A stretch of 64,000 nt of DNA from IMG/VR virus record IMGVR_UViG_3300047564_002353, positions 38,000 to 101,999 of that record; one strand, 5' to 3'. Positions 54,144 through 62,884 of this stretch are shown one piece after another. Position numbers and translations under genes: made by a program. This DNA is from a virus. Each line of letters begins with the position of its first letter. Position 1 is the stretch's first letter. The notes beneath the pieces are model-generated. The model had not been told where the DNA came from. It searched no databases and was given only the letters and a program-made list of their open reading frames with translations.

Positions 54144-54383
54144 TTATTTCAAACCTTTCTTTTTATTTGACTCTGCTATACCTGACTGAATCATTTTTTT
54201 AAACATCAGCACTACACGATGTTTTTCTTTTTCGCTAAGGATTTTGACTAGTGTAAGTTTATCGTCATAGCTTTTAGCGTTATCAAGAAATTCTGCAGGC
54301 ACGGCCAATTTAGGTTTCTTTTTGGCCATTTCTTTTTTCATACTGGCCAATTGTTTTTTAGCGTCGTCGTTGTCAGTCGTCAT
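54144..54383 (-). CDS. Small Lys-rich helical protein (79 aa)
   Basis: MTTDNDDAKKQLASMKKEMA; 'DDKLTLVKILSEKEKHRVVLMFKKMIQ'. Overlaps the 3' end of the membrane peptide ORF. Unknown function. Confidence 0.65.
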   Translation of the reverse strand: MTTDNDDAKKQLASMKKEMAKKKPKLAVPAEFLDNAKSYDDKLTLVKILSEKEKHRVVLMFKKMIQSGIAESNKKKGLK

Positions 54384-54459
54384 AGTTTTCTTCTAGTAGC
54401 CAAAATAGTATTGCTATAACTGCTAGGGCAGACAATATAATTAACAAGTTAATCCACAT
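54373..54459 (-). CDS. Membrane peptide (28 aa)
   Basis: MWINLLIILSALAVIAILFW LLEENYDD with a perfect AGGAGG site and late promoter. A short late membrane peptide could act in lysis. Confidence 0.6.
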   Translation of the reverse strand: MWINLLIILSALAVIAILFWLLEENYDD

Positions 54460-54473
54460 AGTGTACCTCCTGT

Positions 54474-55256
54474 CTATTTATTGGGTTCGCAGTCTACCCA
54501 TTTTAAATTATTATAATGTTGATAAGGCCAAGATCCTTTAGGTATTACACAGACACCTAGTTCGGGATTATTTTCGATTCTAATTTGTACCACAGCCCAA
54601 ACTAGCCATACAAGGTATAGTATTGCAATAATACTAATGCTCCAGCAGGTTATTTTATATTGTAAGCGTTTTCTACGACGTCTTGCTGCTTTGGCTTTTA
54701 CCTCATTAGCTCGCATCTCAATAGCCACAGCACCGGCCTGCTCTCTGCCCACTATCTTCATCATTTCTTCAACTTCAGTCCATAGAGCACCTAGTTCTGG
54801 CGGACTTTGGTAGACCATGATTTCGCGTAGTTCTGCGCCCATAGCATCTAATTGTTTTCTTAGTAGAACACGCTGTAGAGCACGTTTACCTACGCTGTCT
54901 TCACCGTGATAAACTTCATATTTGCTGCGTCGTTCTTCTTCATCAAATACAGCTCTGCATTTATAAAGATTATCAAAGTATACGCCTAGTTGCTGTCCAA
55001 TTTCTGTATAGATATTGGTAGTATCACCAGCTTGTTTGTTAAGTTCGATGATGCGATTTTTTTCAGTGATATACTGATTTTTTTCCGCAATAGTAGGAGC
55101 ACGGTCTTTAAACTTGTTATGAAATTGATCGTCAAGGTCTTTGAGAACATCTTTAACGTCCCCAGCAGCACCTTTAATATCTTTATAAAGTTTGCAACCT
55201 TCTTTAACCAGTTTGACTGCGCCGTTGGCCAGGGCAAACAGGGTTAACGGGTCCAC
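54474..55256 (-). CDS. Membrane protein with coiled-coil region (260 aa)
   Basis: GTG start with AGGAGCGAG upstream. MDPLTLFALANGAVKLVKEG, charged helical middle, basic stretch ARRRRKRLQYK, then a membrane helix (WSISIIAILYLVWLVWAVVQ) and a C-terminal segment with two cysteines. No family recognised. Confidence 0.65.
   Translation of the reverse strand: MDPLTLFALANGAVKLVKEGCKLYKDIKGAAGDVKDVLKDLDDQFHNKFKDRAPTIAEKNQYITEKNRIIELNKQAGDTTNIYTEIGQQLGVYFDNLYKCRAVFDEEERRSKYEVYHGEDSVGKRALQRVLLRKQLDAMGAELREIMVYQSPPELGALWTEVEEMMKIVGREQAGAVAIEMRANEVKAKAARRRRKRLQYKITCWSISIIAILYLVWLVWAVVQIRIENNPELGVCVIPKGSWPYQHYNNLKWVDCEPNK
54475..54482 (-). promoter_or_regulatory. T4-type late promoter AATAAATA
   Basis: Inside the 3' end of the 260-aa gene, driving the 28-aa membrane peptide. 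Confidence 0.55.
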
Positions 55257-55304
55257 GGCCCTCGCTCCTGCATATTTCGCTCCAAATTGTTCGCTCAGTA
55301 ATAT

Positions 55305-55730
55305 TTACTGTTTATGCCAAGATAATCCTGGGTTATCTGCAATAGTTTGTCTAACACATTGGCTAAGGAACACAAAATTGCGACTCATAGTGCCGAACAG
55401 TTCTTGATTAATTTGTTCAGCAAAGTGATAGCTAGTTTGACCTATGTTATAGAAATATGTGTGATCAATGCCTTTTCGTAATAGCATTGTAGGGAATACG
55501 CAAGCGGCGAAGAATGCCTGATCGCCCAGTACTTTAGCAGCATGTGCCGTTTGAATTTGTAATAGGGTTTCGGCCCAACTAGGATCTGGTTGCCAGTCAG
55601 GTTTATCTACATAATTAGCCAGAACTGCGCTAATGTATTGTTCTATGTAAACAGGCATGGTCCAGCCGTATCGTTGTTTAGCTTGTTCCACGAGGTTAAA
55701 CCATGCCGAATAATACTCGGGTTCAATCAT
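55305..55730 (-). CDS. Unknown protein (141 aa)
   Basis: MIEPEYYSAWFNLVEQAKQRYGW; mostly helical, 'AHAAKVLGDQAFFAACVFPTMLLRKGIDHTYFYNIGQTSYHFAEQINQ'. No family recognised. The exact late promoter abuts its ATG. Confidence 0.7.
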   Translation of the reverse strand: MIEPEYYSAWFNLVEQAKQRYGWTMPVYIEQYISAVLANYVDKPDWQPDPSWAETLLQIQTAHAAKVLGDQAFFAACVFPTMLLRKGIDHTYFYNIGQTSYHFAEQINQELFGTMSRNFVFLSQCVRQTIADNPGLSWHKQ

Positions 55731-55737
55731 ACACTAT

Positions 55738-55745
55738 TATTTATA
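55738..55745 (-). promoter_or_regulatory. T4-type late promoter TATAAATA
   Basis: Exact consensus; predicted +1 about 2 nt before the ATG at 55730. Confidence 0.65.
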
Positions 55746-55749
55746 GTGT

Positions 55750-57168
55750 TTAGGGTTCAGTAGTGAGGTTGCTCAATAATTGTCTTAGTTTACTGCCTTC
55801 CACTTGTGTTTTGCTAGAAGGTACACTAGCTCCTTCAGCAGGGTCCGAATTCACAGTACTATTTCTTTGTAAACTATTTAAAATTTGTCTACTGCGCACA
55901 CTTTGATTATCATCTTCGGTTTGACCTTCTTCGCCTGGATCTGTAATTCTCAATGTATCAATATCAAAGTCTAGATCAATTTTCATACCTACACCAGAGC
56001 TACTTCTAGTTTTCATTAGTTGAATTTGATATTTGCCATGTTCACGCATAGCACGACTAGTAAAGATACCGAACACATTATCTGCTGTTTGGATTTTACT
56101 AAGTCCTCCTGAAATATGACTATGATCATATTCTACTTCTTCTACAGCGCCTCGATTTAACTGTGCTGCTGTAACCAGTACACATTGTTTTTCCATTGCT
56201 AAGTTACGTAGTTCTTCTGAAACATATTTGTCTTTAACGAATAAGTTTTCTGCTGATATTTTTCTACTTTGTGGCATCAGTAGATCGAGATAATCTACTA
56301 ACAGGATGTCTACTTTGCGTCCTAATTTAATTTCATATTCTTTAAGATAGCTTCTAATATCGTTAGCAGTCTTACCACTAGGCATATATTTTACTTGATA
56401 AGTTCCTGATTTTTTTCCAATCACTTTAACTTTCATTTCTACTTCGTCGATTTGTTTAAAGATATCTCTACTAGGAATATCAGTAATCATACTATCGATA
56501 CGCATACTAACCAGTTCTTCGCTAAGTTCCAATGTAAGATACACTACGTTCATACCTTGCAGAGCCCAATTAACTCCTAGATTAGCAAGGAAGAGACTTT
56601 TACCAGCACCTGATCCACCTGCGAAGATATTCAGTTCTCCTCGATTCATACCTCCGAACAATCGTTTATCTACAGTTTGCCAACCTGTACTCATTTGTCC
56701 GTTTTTATCTTTAATCCTCATTAATCTAGCTCTAGGGTCAGCGAAGTAGTCAGTACCCATGTCTTTAGTCAATCCAATTTGCACTGCTTGTTTAACTAAA
56801 TCTTCTACAGGGCCATACTCGCCTTTTTCTAGTAGATCGGCACTTTTCAAGATAGCTTGTTCAAGTCCTTTGTGTCTAATAAATGTTTCAAAATCTTGCA
56901 TAAGCCAATCATAATGTTCTTCTTTTAATTCTCCAGGAAATTTTAAATCAGATTTAGTAGCTGCATTAACAATTTCATAGGTAGGTAGTATACTGTGATC
57001 GACTACATAATCGTTAATAAATTTAGCTGTATTTTGTAATTTTCTATCAAATAGTTCGTGATTGTAAATGCTTTGACATCTTACAAAAGTTTCGGCATCG
57101 CTCAACATCATTTCCAAATAAAGATGTTGTATTTCATATCCATAATCTGCGTTTTGTCTTGTAGTCAT
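55750..57168 (-). CDS. 41: Replicative DNA helicase, gp41/DnaB-like
   Basis: 472 aa. RecA-type core: Walker A GGSGAGKS (near 185-192), Walker B 'DILLVDYLDLL', 'LVTAAQLNR', 'HISGGLSKIQTADNV' and the arginine-finger region 'LMKTRSSSG'. The N-terminal domain is helical as in T4 gp41. 5'-3' hexameric helicase of the phage replisome, partner of the primase at 58264. Its ATG overlaps the carbamoyltransferase stop. Confidence 0.92.
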   Translation of the reverse strand: MTTRQNADYGYEIQHLYLEMMLSDAETFVRCQSIYNHELFDRKLQNTAKFINDYVVDHSILPTYEIVNAATKSDLKFPGELKEEHYDWLMQDFETFIRHKGLEQAILKSADLLEKGEYGPVEDLVKQAVQIGLTKDMGTDYFADPRARLMRIKDKNGQMSTGWQTVDKRLFGGMNRGELNIFAGGSGAGKSLFLANLGVNWALQGMNVVYLTLELSEELVSMRIDSMITDIPSRDIFKQIDEVEMKVKVIGKKSGTYQVKYMPSGKTANDIRSYLKEYEIKLGRKVDILLVDYLDLLMPQSRKISAENLFVKDKYVSEELRNLAMEKQCVLVTAAQLNRGAVEEVEYDHSHISGGLSKIQTADNVFGIFTSRAMREHGKYQIQLMKTRSSSGVGMKIDLDFDIDTLRITDPGEEGQTEDDNQSVRSRQILNSLQRNSTVNSDPAEGASVPSSKTQVEGSKLRQLLSNLTTEP

Positions 57169-58142
57169 AATTTATTATATTTTATCTCTATATGTTTTGT
57201 GTCTTCGTCGGATTGATATTGCACATGATTTTTAGTATGGGCTAACACTGCTCCTATTGCACTGCTAGCATCTCCAGGCCAAGGTAAACTCCATATGCCT
57301 CGCCATTGATATCTTAGTTGTCGATTAAATTTACTATTATAAGCACATCCGCCCATATATACAAGATTTCTAAAACTGGTTAAGTTTCTTGCCTTAACCA
57401 TAATATAATCCATTTGTTCTTCAAATATTTTTTGTGTTGCAGCCGCGATATCATAAACATCTTGTTCTGAAAGATCATAATCAAAAGGCCAATTATAAAC
57501 ACCTTTATGTAGATTATATTTCAATACTGTAGGTTTTTTAAAGTAATTCAATATTTCATCGTAATACACATATGGGTTACCTTTGTCGCTTAATTGTTGG
57601 AACAGATATTCTTGTGATCCAGGTTGTAGTCCTACTAAATCTGTAAAGGCGCTGTAAAAGATTCCTAAACTGTTAGGATAGCTTTTACTCCAAAGTTTTT
57701 CTAAAGTTTTACCATGCCCTCTCCAGATGCTCATAGTTTCAAATTCCCCTATAGCATCTACCACTACGACTGCTGCTCTATTAAAACTGCTAGTATAATA
57801 TCCAGCAGCAGCATGACTATGATGATGTGCTGTATATACAATAGGGCAATCAATCTTAAACTTTTTCAAATATATACTAGGAATTTCTGAAATTTTAAAG
57901 CATTCTTTATATTGTCCAGCTCGTAGTTGTCTAAGTTTTTTCAAAAATGGTTTTTCATACCAATATACAGTTTTGGGTTCTCCATACAAAGTTTTAGCAT
58001 GATATATTATTTCTTCATTAAGATAATGATCTCCTCGAATATGAGTGAAATCACTGCTACGTCTATGCCATACAGGAACACCATCTCTGAATACACAGAT
58101 ACTGGCATCATGATTTAGTGCATTAATTCCCCAGACTATCAT
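57165..58142 (-). CDS. Carbamoyltransferase, NodU/TobZ-like N-terminal domain
   Basis: 325 aa. ASKHA-fold signatures: 'GINALNHDASICVFRDG', 'YTAHHHSHAAAGYYTSSF', 'VVVVDAIGEFETMSIW', 'LVYMGGCAYNSK'. Much shorter than NodU (about 570 aa), because the C-terminal YrdC-linked domain is absent. Such proteins transfer carbamoyl groups to hydroxyls of sugars. In phages this could modify a nucleotide or glycan. It sits between primase and helicase, suggesting a role linked to DNA. Confidence 0.85.
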   Translation of the reverse strand: MIVWGINALNHDASICVFRDGVPVWHRRSSDFTHIRGDHYLNEEIIYHAKTLYGEPKTVYWYEKPFLKKLRQLRAGQYKECFKISEIPSIYLKKFKIDCPIVYTAHHHSHAAAGYYTSSFNRAAVVVVDAIGEFETMSIWRGHGKTLEKLWSKSYPNSLGIFYSAFTDLVGLQPGSQEYLFQQLSDKGNPYVYYDEILNYFKKPTVLKYNLHKGVYNWPFDYDLSEQDVYDIAAATQKIFEEQMDYIMVKARNLTSFRNLVYMGGCAYNSKFNRQLRYQWRGIWSLPWPGDASSAIGAVLAHTKNHVQYQSDEDTKHIEIKYNKL

Positions 58143-58148
58143 AGTGTT

Positions 58149-58262
58149 TTACTTATAGATAAAAGGATCTCTTTTTTTCAATTCTTCCAAACGTTTTTTC
58201 CATCTGCGATGTTCTAAGAATCTATTGTAAGGATACATGATTATTTCTAAAAGTTTTTTCAT
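58149..58262 (-). CDS. Small basic protein (37 aa)
   Basis: MKKLLEIIMYPYNRFLEHRR WKKRLEELKKRDPFIYK. I recall similar short basic proteins beside primase in T4-like aquatic phages. Its last codons form the late promoter of the next gene. Confidence 0.65.
   Translation of the reverse strand: MKKLLEIIMYPYNRFLEHRRWKKRLEELKKRDPFIYK
58150..58157 (-). promoter_or_regulatory. T4-type late promoter TATAAGTA
   Basis: Predicted +1 about 2 nt before the carbamoyltransferase ATG. Confidence 0.5.
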
Positions 58263-58263
58263 T

Positions 58264-59232
58264 TTATACCTCGAACCATTTCTTTGCTAACAATTTTATT
58301 TTTAATGCAGAGTGTTCTTTAGCATTGATTATACTGTATAAGGTAGCTAATCTACCATATTTTAATAGTGCTTCGTTAGCATCCTTAATGTTTCGATCCC
58401 AGTTAGGAAAACTAACACTCCATTCGTTTTCAATAGCTTGCTCAATTAATTTTTTTCCAGCTTGGTCTCTGTCCGGTAATACTATAACTTCTCTTTTAAG
58501 TTGATTAATTAAATTTTTTTGATGTGAATTTATATCACTACCTAATAAAGCTACACCATCTACGCTAATAGCATCAAGTGGGCCTTCACACACTATAACA
58601 TATTTACGATTATCTTTTTGTCTATCAAAATTAAAGACATATCCAGGTTGTTGTTCTGAGATGTATTTTGGTTTACCATCTCTTAGTAATCGAGCTGTAA
58701 ATCCAACAATTTTATTATTAAAATAAAATGGAATAATTAATCTATTAGGATATGAAGAGCTCCAATACCATTCATAATCGTCTAGGTATAATCCACGATT
58801 AGCAATATATTCCATAGCCAATAACATTTCTTCATGAGTTTCTGTACTTCCTATTCTAACACTATCGGGAGGCAAGAATTTATCTACGAATTTTGGTAAT
58901 AATTCAAATCGACTTTTGTAGTCTGAGTTCTCTTTTAAGCGTAGAGCTTCTAAACTACATTTAGAAATCAAGTCGTCGGGTATGTTTAACCAACGCATCA
59001 ATTTCCGAAATTTTGCAGTTACAATTCTACCTGATTGCCAACTAGTTTTAAATCCGCAATTAAAGCAATGATAGCTGACACTGTCATTGATCATCATACC
59101 TCCTCGTTGCCTAGTATCAGCAGATGTACCATTATGATGACAACATACTGCATTAAAACTTATCCAACCACTAGGTGTTTTTTTTCTTTTCGGAGGCAAG
59201 AATGAATTAATTGTATCTATGATTAGACTCAT
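58264..59232 (-). CDS. 61: DNA primase, gp61/DnaG-like
   Basis: 322 aa. N-terminal zinc motif (VCCHHNGTSADTRQRGG ... YHCFNCGF), then a TOPRIM region 'VIVCEGPLDAISVDG' and 'VIVLPDRDQAGKKLIEQA'. Size and order match T4 gp61-type primases. Synthesises RNA primers with the helicase at 55750. Confidence 0.9.
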   Translation of the reverse strand: MSLIIDTINSFLPPKRKKTPSGWISFNAVCCHHNGTSADTRQRGGMMINDSVSYHCFNCGFKTSWQSGRIVTAKFRKLMRWLNIPDDLISKCSLEALRLKENSDYKSRFELLPKFVDKFLPPDSVRIGSTETHEEMLLAMEYIANRGLYLDDYEWYWSSSYPNRLIIPFYFNNKIVGFTARLLRDGKPKYISEQQPGYVFNFDRQKDNRKYVIVCEGPLDAISVDGVALLGSDINSHQKNLINQLKREVIVLPDRDQAGKKLIEQAIENEWSVSFPNWDRNIKDANEALLKYGRLATLYSIINAKEHSALKIKLLAKKWFEV

Positions 59233-59241
59233 AGATATATT

Positions 59242-60054
59242 TTACGATATTACTAATATTTTGTCAATGTTTCCGGTGTTCTCAGTGTCGGGTATATATT
59301 TGATCCTTAACCAACTTATATTATTACTATAATCGGTTATTTCGTTATATGTTTTACTGACCACATCGGTAGTGTTGTTGATATTAAATGTTTCTAAATC
59401 AGACCAATTTGTTGCTGTACTAACCACAGCATCCGTAGTTATTTGTACAGTGACCAATGCACTAAAGTTGTTTAATCTGAATTCTAATCTAATTTGATGT
59501 GAATCATTTACATCATTTCTTGGATTAACTTCTACCGAAGAACTATAATAGTTAGATACTTCTGGAGTAACTGAGTCATCGATAAGATACACAAATTTAT
59601 CTATAATTTGAGCTGGTACAGCTTCTGGTACTACGCCATTTAAAAGGTCAATAACTCCTGTGGCGCCGAACTGACTATCGCCATATAGTAAAGTTTTTGT
59701 TCCATCATCATTTAGAATATATAGACTAAATTTTAAGAATTGAGGCTTAATGTATTCTAGTTGTTCTGCATAAATGGTCATAGTAGCTAGTCCGGTGGTG
59801 TTATTCACAGGCTCTAAGTCTACAGTAAATATTTCAGTATTATAATGATCTAAAACAACACATTTTAGATTATAGTTTGTAATGGATATACGTTTTTGAT
59901 CTGCGTTTCTTACGTCGAATTCCACAACGTTTTTGACGCCTTTATATAGTTTTATTCTACGCTGGTACACAGGTCTCCACTCCACAGGATATGATGCCAA
60001 ATCGGCTACTACTGAAATTCTATTTGAATATAAATAACTTGAAATTTTTTGCAT
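59242..60054 (-). CDS. Beta-rich putative structural protein (270 aa)
   Basis: Start MQKISSYLYSNRISVVADL at 60054, chosen because the late promoter lies between it and an upstream ATG. 'RRIKLYKGVKNVVEFDVRNADQKRISI' and 'LVTVQITTD' point to immunoglobulin-like virion domains common in T4-like phages. Late expression fits. Confidence 0.7.
   Translation of the reverse strand: MQKISSYLYSNRISVVADLASYPVEWRPVYQRRIKLYKGVKNVVEFDVRNADQKRISITNYNLKCVVLDHYNTEIFTVDLEPVNNTTGLATMTIYAEQLEYIKPQFLKFSLYILNDDGTKTLLYGDSQFGATGVIDLLNGVVPEAVPAQIIDKFVYLIDDSVTPEVSNYYSSSVEVNPRNDVNDSHQIRLEFRLNNFSALVTVQITTDAVVSTATNWSDLETFNINNTTDVVSKTYNEITDYSNNISWLRIKYIPDTENTGNIDKILVIS
60029..60036 (+). promoter_or_regulatory. T4-type late promoter TATAAATA
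   Basis: Exact consensus on the plus strand inside the start of the minus gene; about 32 nt before the ATG at 60068. Confidence 0.55.
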
Positions 60055-60062
60055 CTTAACTG

Positions 60063-60070
60063 TATTTATG
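60063..60070 (-). promoter_or_regulatory. T4-type late promoter CATAAATA
   Basis: Overlaps the plus-strand ATG at 60068; predicted +1 about 3 nt before the minus ATG at 60054. Confidence 0.5.
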
Positions 60071-60445
60071 GCGAAATTAAGAGAAAACATACAAGAACAA
60101 TTACCCTTTATTTCAGTGCTTCATTACGGTGAAAACGAGTATGTAGGTATCATTATCAATCAAGATCAATATGTAACTAGTTTTTTTGACCTTGCGATGT
60201 TAAGGACTCCAGAGCACAAAGCTGGATTATTAGAAATAGGCGAGATATGGTGGTGGGAATCAAACAGACAAGTTCCTATTAATATCTTTCTCAGGAAAGA
60301 AATTGAACCTTATAGATACGCCATTAAAACTTTCAATAGTAAAGATGTAAGGGTAATGTTAGGACCAGTGGTAAACTTATTAAATCTAACAATTAAACGA
60401 GTTAAACGTAAATCTGTTCAATTAGTCAGAAGTCCAAAGCGTTAA
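60068..60445 (+). CDS. Conserved T4-like phage protein (125 aa)
   Basis: MAKLRENIQEQLPFISVLHYGENEYVGIIINQDQYVTSFFDLAML...'LGEIWWWESNRQVPINIFL'-type block; basic C-terminus. Recalled from other T4-like marine phages, role unknown. Divergent and overlapping transcription with the 59242 gene. Confidence 0.7.
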   Translation: MAKLRENIQEQLPFISVLHYGENEYVGIIINQDQYVTSFFDLAMLRTPEHKAGLLEIGEIWWWESNRQVPINIFLRKEIEPYRYAIKTFNSKDVRVMLGPVVNLLNLTIKRVKRKSVQLVRSPKR

Positions 60446-61020
60446 TAATGCTCGTATGCTACACTTTCGCAAATTAAGTTCATTTGTACTATTATCGCTT
60501 GTGCATACGCAATTGCATGTGCCTTTTTAAAATAATAGTCGTCATTCTCCGGTTTTTTCCAAACCTCCATCATTACTGTTTCCCAAGATTTGCCTATCAG
60601 ATATCGTTTCGCTGGACGAATTATTGCTAATACTGCGGCTAATTGTTCCAAGGTCTTGGGTTTCATGGTTCTTAATATATCGCCATGGCCGTTTATATGG
60701 AACAACAGATCCGTGAATTCGTCTTGCTCTAATAGATCCCATAATGGTTCGATCTCCATTAATTTGATTAAATGTTCTTCATTTTTAACATCTTTATATA
60801 TGCTTACATTTAAGAAATCAATTTTAAAATATCCTTCATCATCTGCTGTTTTATAGTCTATATTAGACAAATTTAAAATAGGATTTGAAGGAATTGATTG
60901 AACATATATACCAGTATTATGAGTAACTAGTTCGTTGTTTTGCAAGCGACTAGCCTTAACATATTGAATATGTTTTAATATTTGTTCCCTATCTGCAAAA
61001 TCGATATCGATATCAGGCAT
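60442..61020 (-). CDS. Miniature DnaE-like (Pol III alpha palm) protein
   Basis: 192 aa. The very start reads MPDIDIDF, matching the PDxDxDF catalytic motif of bacterial C-family polymerases. 'GYFKIDFLNVS' matches the third-Asp motif (KFDFLGL), 'LFHINGHGDILRTMKPKTLEQLAAVLAIIRPAKR' the following palm segment, and 'FKKAHAIAYAQAII' the FNKSHSAAYA motif. PHP, fingers and C-terminal domains are absent. Either a reduced polymerase or a catalytically repurposed remnant. Confidence 0.75.
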   Translation of the reverse strand: MPDIDIDFADREQILKHIQYVKASRLQNNELVTHNTGIYVQSIPSNPILNLSNIDYKTADDEGYFKIDFLNVSIYKDVKNEEHLIKLMEIEPLWDLLEQDEFTDLLFHINGHGDILRTMKPKTLEQLAAVLAIIRPAKRYLIGKSWETVMMEVWKKPENDDYYFKKAHAIAYAQAIIVQMNLICESVAYEHY

Positions 61021-61205
61021 TATTGTATAACTTCCGTTTCAAATAATAATAAGGGTAGATTTTTTGATAGAAACTCTGCATAATCAGTAGCTTCATCAAG
61101 GTTTTCAAAACCTTCTAATTTCACATAGATCGAGTCATCTTTTTCATTTACTAGAACCTGCATGGATAGTTCTGTGTTGGTGCTTCCAGAAACAACATAA
61201 GTCAT
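61020..61205 (-). CDS. Small unknown protein (61 aa)
   Basis: MTYVVSGSTNTELSMQVLVN; 'IYVKLEGFENLDEATDYAEFL'. Small alpha/beta. 4-nt or shorter overlaps with both neighbours suggest a replication operon. Confidence 0.65.
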   Translation of the reverse strand: MTYVVSGSTNTELSMQVLVNEKDDSIYVKLEGFENLDEATDYAEFLSKNLPLLLFETEVIQ

Positions 61206-61894
61206 AGTCCAACCTCCTTAATTATTTTTTTTACTAATTCCATATCTCGCTTTGATTCTTTAAACTTTTTAGACCAAAATACAGGGTCTATAATATTACT
61301 TATGGCAGATAGCTGAGTATCGTCTAGTTGATCTAATAGTTTTTTACCTGAAACAGAGTTTAATATTATCCAGGGACTTACTTTACCATCTTTAATATCA
61401 AACATTGCTCGATTTGTACTTACATAACTGAAATAGTGATCCCATTTACTATTGTTATTTTCAGCCCATTTTTCCATATGTTTTATAGACCGCTCTAGAG
61501 CAGTTTCTACAGATTCTGTTTTTATTAGTTCTAAAACATATTTTTCATACAATGCATCTTTACACCAGTGATCGATTTTAACACCACTTTTTACAGTCCA
61601 TTCTATGTATTTTTCTGGATATAGTGGATTTATATTAGATACAAAACTGCCGAATTTAACAAATGCATTATAATATGGGCTCTTAGAAAATTCTTCGTAT
61701 GTCTTTGGTTCTGAGGATTTTTGTACTAATGAATAAAATTTGTCAAAGGTTTGAAATCCAATCATCACATGTTTTTCTTTACGTGCAAGATGTCTTCTTT
61801 TTTGTTCGCACGTATGTACTATCAAAGTTTTTTCTTTTGTAAACTTTGATTTACAATGTACACAAATAAATTCTTGCGATAGCTCAGAAATCAT
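61202..61894 (-). CDS. Zinc-finger protein (230 aa)
   Basis: N-terminal C2HC finger 'FICVHCKSKFTKEKTLIVHTCEQKRRHLARKEKHV', then a helical body. I recall this block from T4-like cyano- and pelagiphages without a confirmed function. Its place beside the DnaE-like gene suggests DNA metabolism. Confidence 0.7.
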   Translation of the reverse strand: MISELSQEFICVHCKSKFTKEKTLIVHTCEQKRRHLARKEKHVMIGFQTFDKFYSLVQKSSEPKTYEEFSKSPYYNAFVKFGSFVSNINPLYPEKYIEWTVKSGVKIDHWCKDALYEKYVLELIKTESVETALERSIKHMEKWAENNNSKWDHYFSYVSTNRAMFDIKDGKVSPWIILNSVSGKKLLDQLDDTQLSAISNIIDPVFWSKKFKESKRDMELVKKIIKEVGL

Positions 61895-62370
61895 TTAAAA
61901 AAGTCTTTAATTTGTTTATCTGTATATCCAAACAATTTTGCTTGTTCTATACATTCTTTTTCATTAGTTAATTCAACAAGTAATTCAAGTTCATCGATTT
62001 TTTTATTCGGATATATCTCTGAAAGGAATTTAAAAATTTTATTATTATTATTTTTCTTTCTCTTAAACCCTATCCATTCGTGATAGAAGATATTTTTAGA
62101 TTCATGACTACACATACAAAGTAATTGCCAAAGTAACTTAGGATGTTTTTGTAAAATGTTCCAATGTTTATTGAAGTATTCGTTAACTGTTAAAATGTAA
62201 TGTTCTTGAATATCTCTATTGTTAGTTTTAACATTACTGATATATCTATTTAAAATATAGAATTCACTTTTTAACGCCTTTCGTTGATCGTCATTAATAT
62301 CATCCCATAATGATTTTACATTTAAATCGACTGCCGCCAATTTTTCTTTTAGTTCAATTTTTTCACTCAT
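61891..62370 (-). CDS. Unknown helical protein (159 aa)
   Basis: MSEKIELKEKLAAVDLNVKSLWDDINDDQRKALKSEFYILNRYISNVK; 'HWNILQKHPKLLWQLLCMCSHESKNIFYHEWIGF'. A conserved phage block by memory; a clamp-loader-like role has not been established. Coupled to both neighbours. Confidence 0.7.
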   Translation of the reverse strand: MSEKIELKEKLAAVDLNVKSLWDDINDDQRKALKSEFYILNRYISNVKTNNRDIQEHYILTVNEYFNKHWNILQKHPKLLWQLLCMCSHESKNIFYHEWIGFKRKKNNNNKIFKFLSEIYPNKKIDELELLVELTNEKECIEQAKLFGYTDKQIKDFFK

Positions 62371-62884
62371 AAAACAGTCCTTGATTTAAACACCAATTAT
62401 ACATGTCTTGATATGATAACTCATCTTTTTCTTTTTCAAATTGAATACTGAACAAATATCTTGGATTTTCAAAATTAATAACAGAATGTCTGTGCTGAGT
62501 ATTAAACAAATAGAATCTTCCTATCTTGTAAGGTAATATAGTTATAGAGTCATTGAAATCGTCAAGTGTGTCACCAAATAAACAATAACTAGTCTGATCC
62601 TCCATCAGCATATTGATAGTACATCCTCTAGTAAAATCTGTATGCCAGTTATATTCAGTAAATGGATCCATTTTAATAACCATACAGAATTTAACAGGAA
62701 ATTGGTCGTTAATTGATTTAAGCAATGGTTCCTTCAACCAAAAAATCTTTTCAATATCAAGCATATCAAAACCATCAACTCTGTGCCATTGCGTGGATTG
62801 TTTAAAGGATTGCAAGAGATTAATAATCAATTTTGAATCTGCGGGAAATTCTTTAAACAAATGATTAGTATTATTTTGGATCAT
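62363..62884 (-). CDS. 2OG-Fe(II) oxygenase-like protein
   Basis: 173 aa. 'PFTEYNWHTDFTRGCTINMLM' gives HxD; 'FYLFNTQHRHSVINFENPRYLFSIQF' gives the distal His and Arg. Third oxygenase-like protein in the window and the shortest. Substrate unknown. Confidence 0.7.
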   Translation of the reverse strand: MIQNNTNHLFKEFPADSKLIINLLQSFKQSTQWHRVDGFDMLDIEKIFWLKEPLLKSINDQFPVKFCMVIKMDPFTEYNWHTDFTRGCTINMLMEDQTSYCLFGDTLDDFNDSITILPYKIGRFYLFNTQHRHSVINFENPRYLFSIQFEKEKDELSYQDMYNWCLNQGLFYE

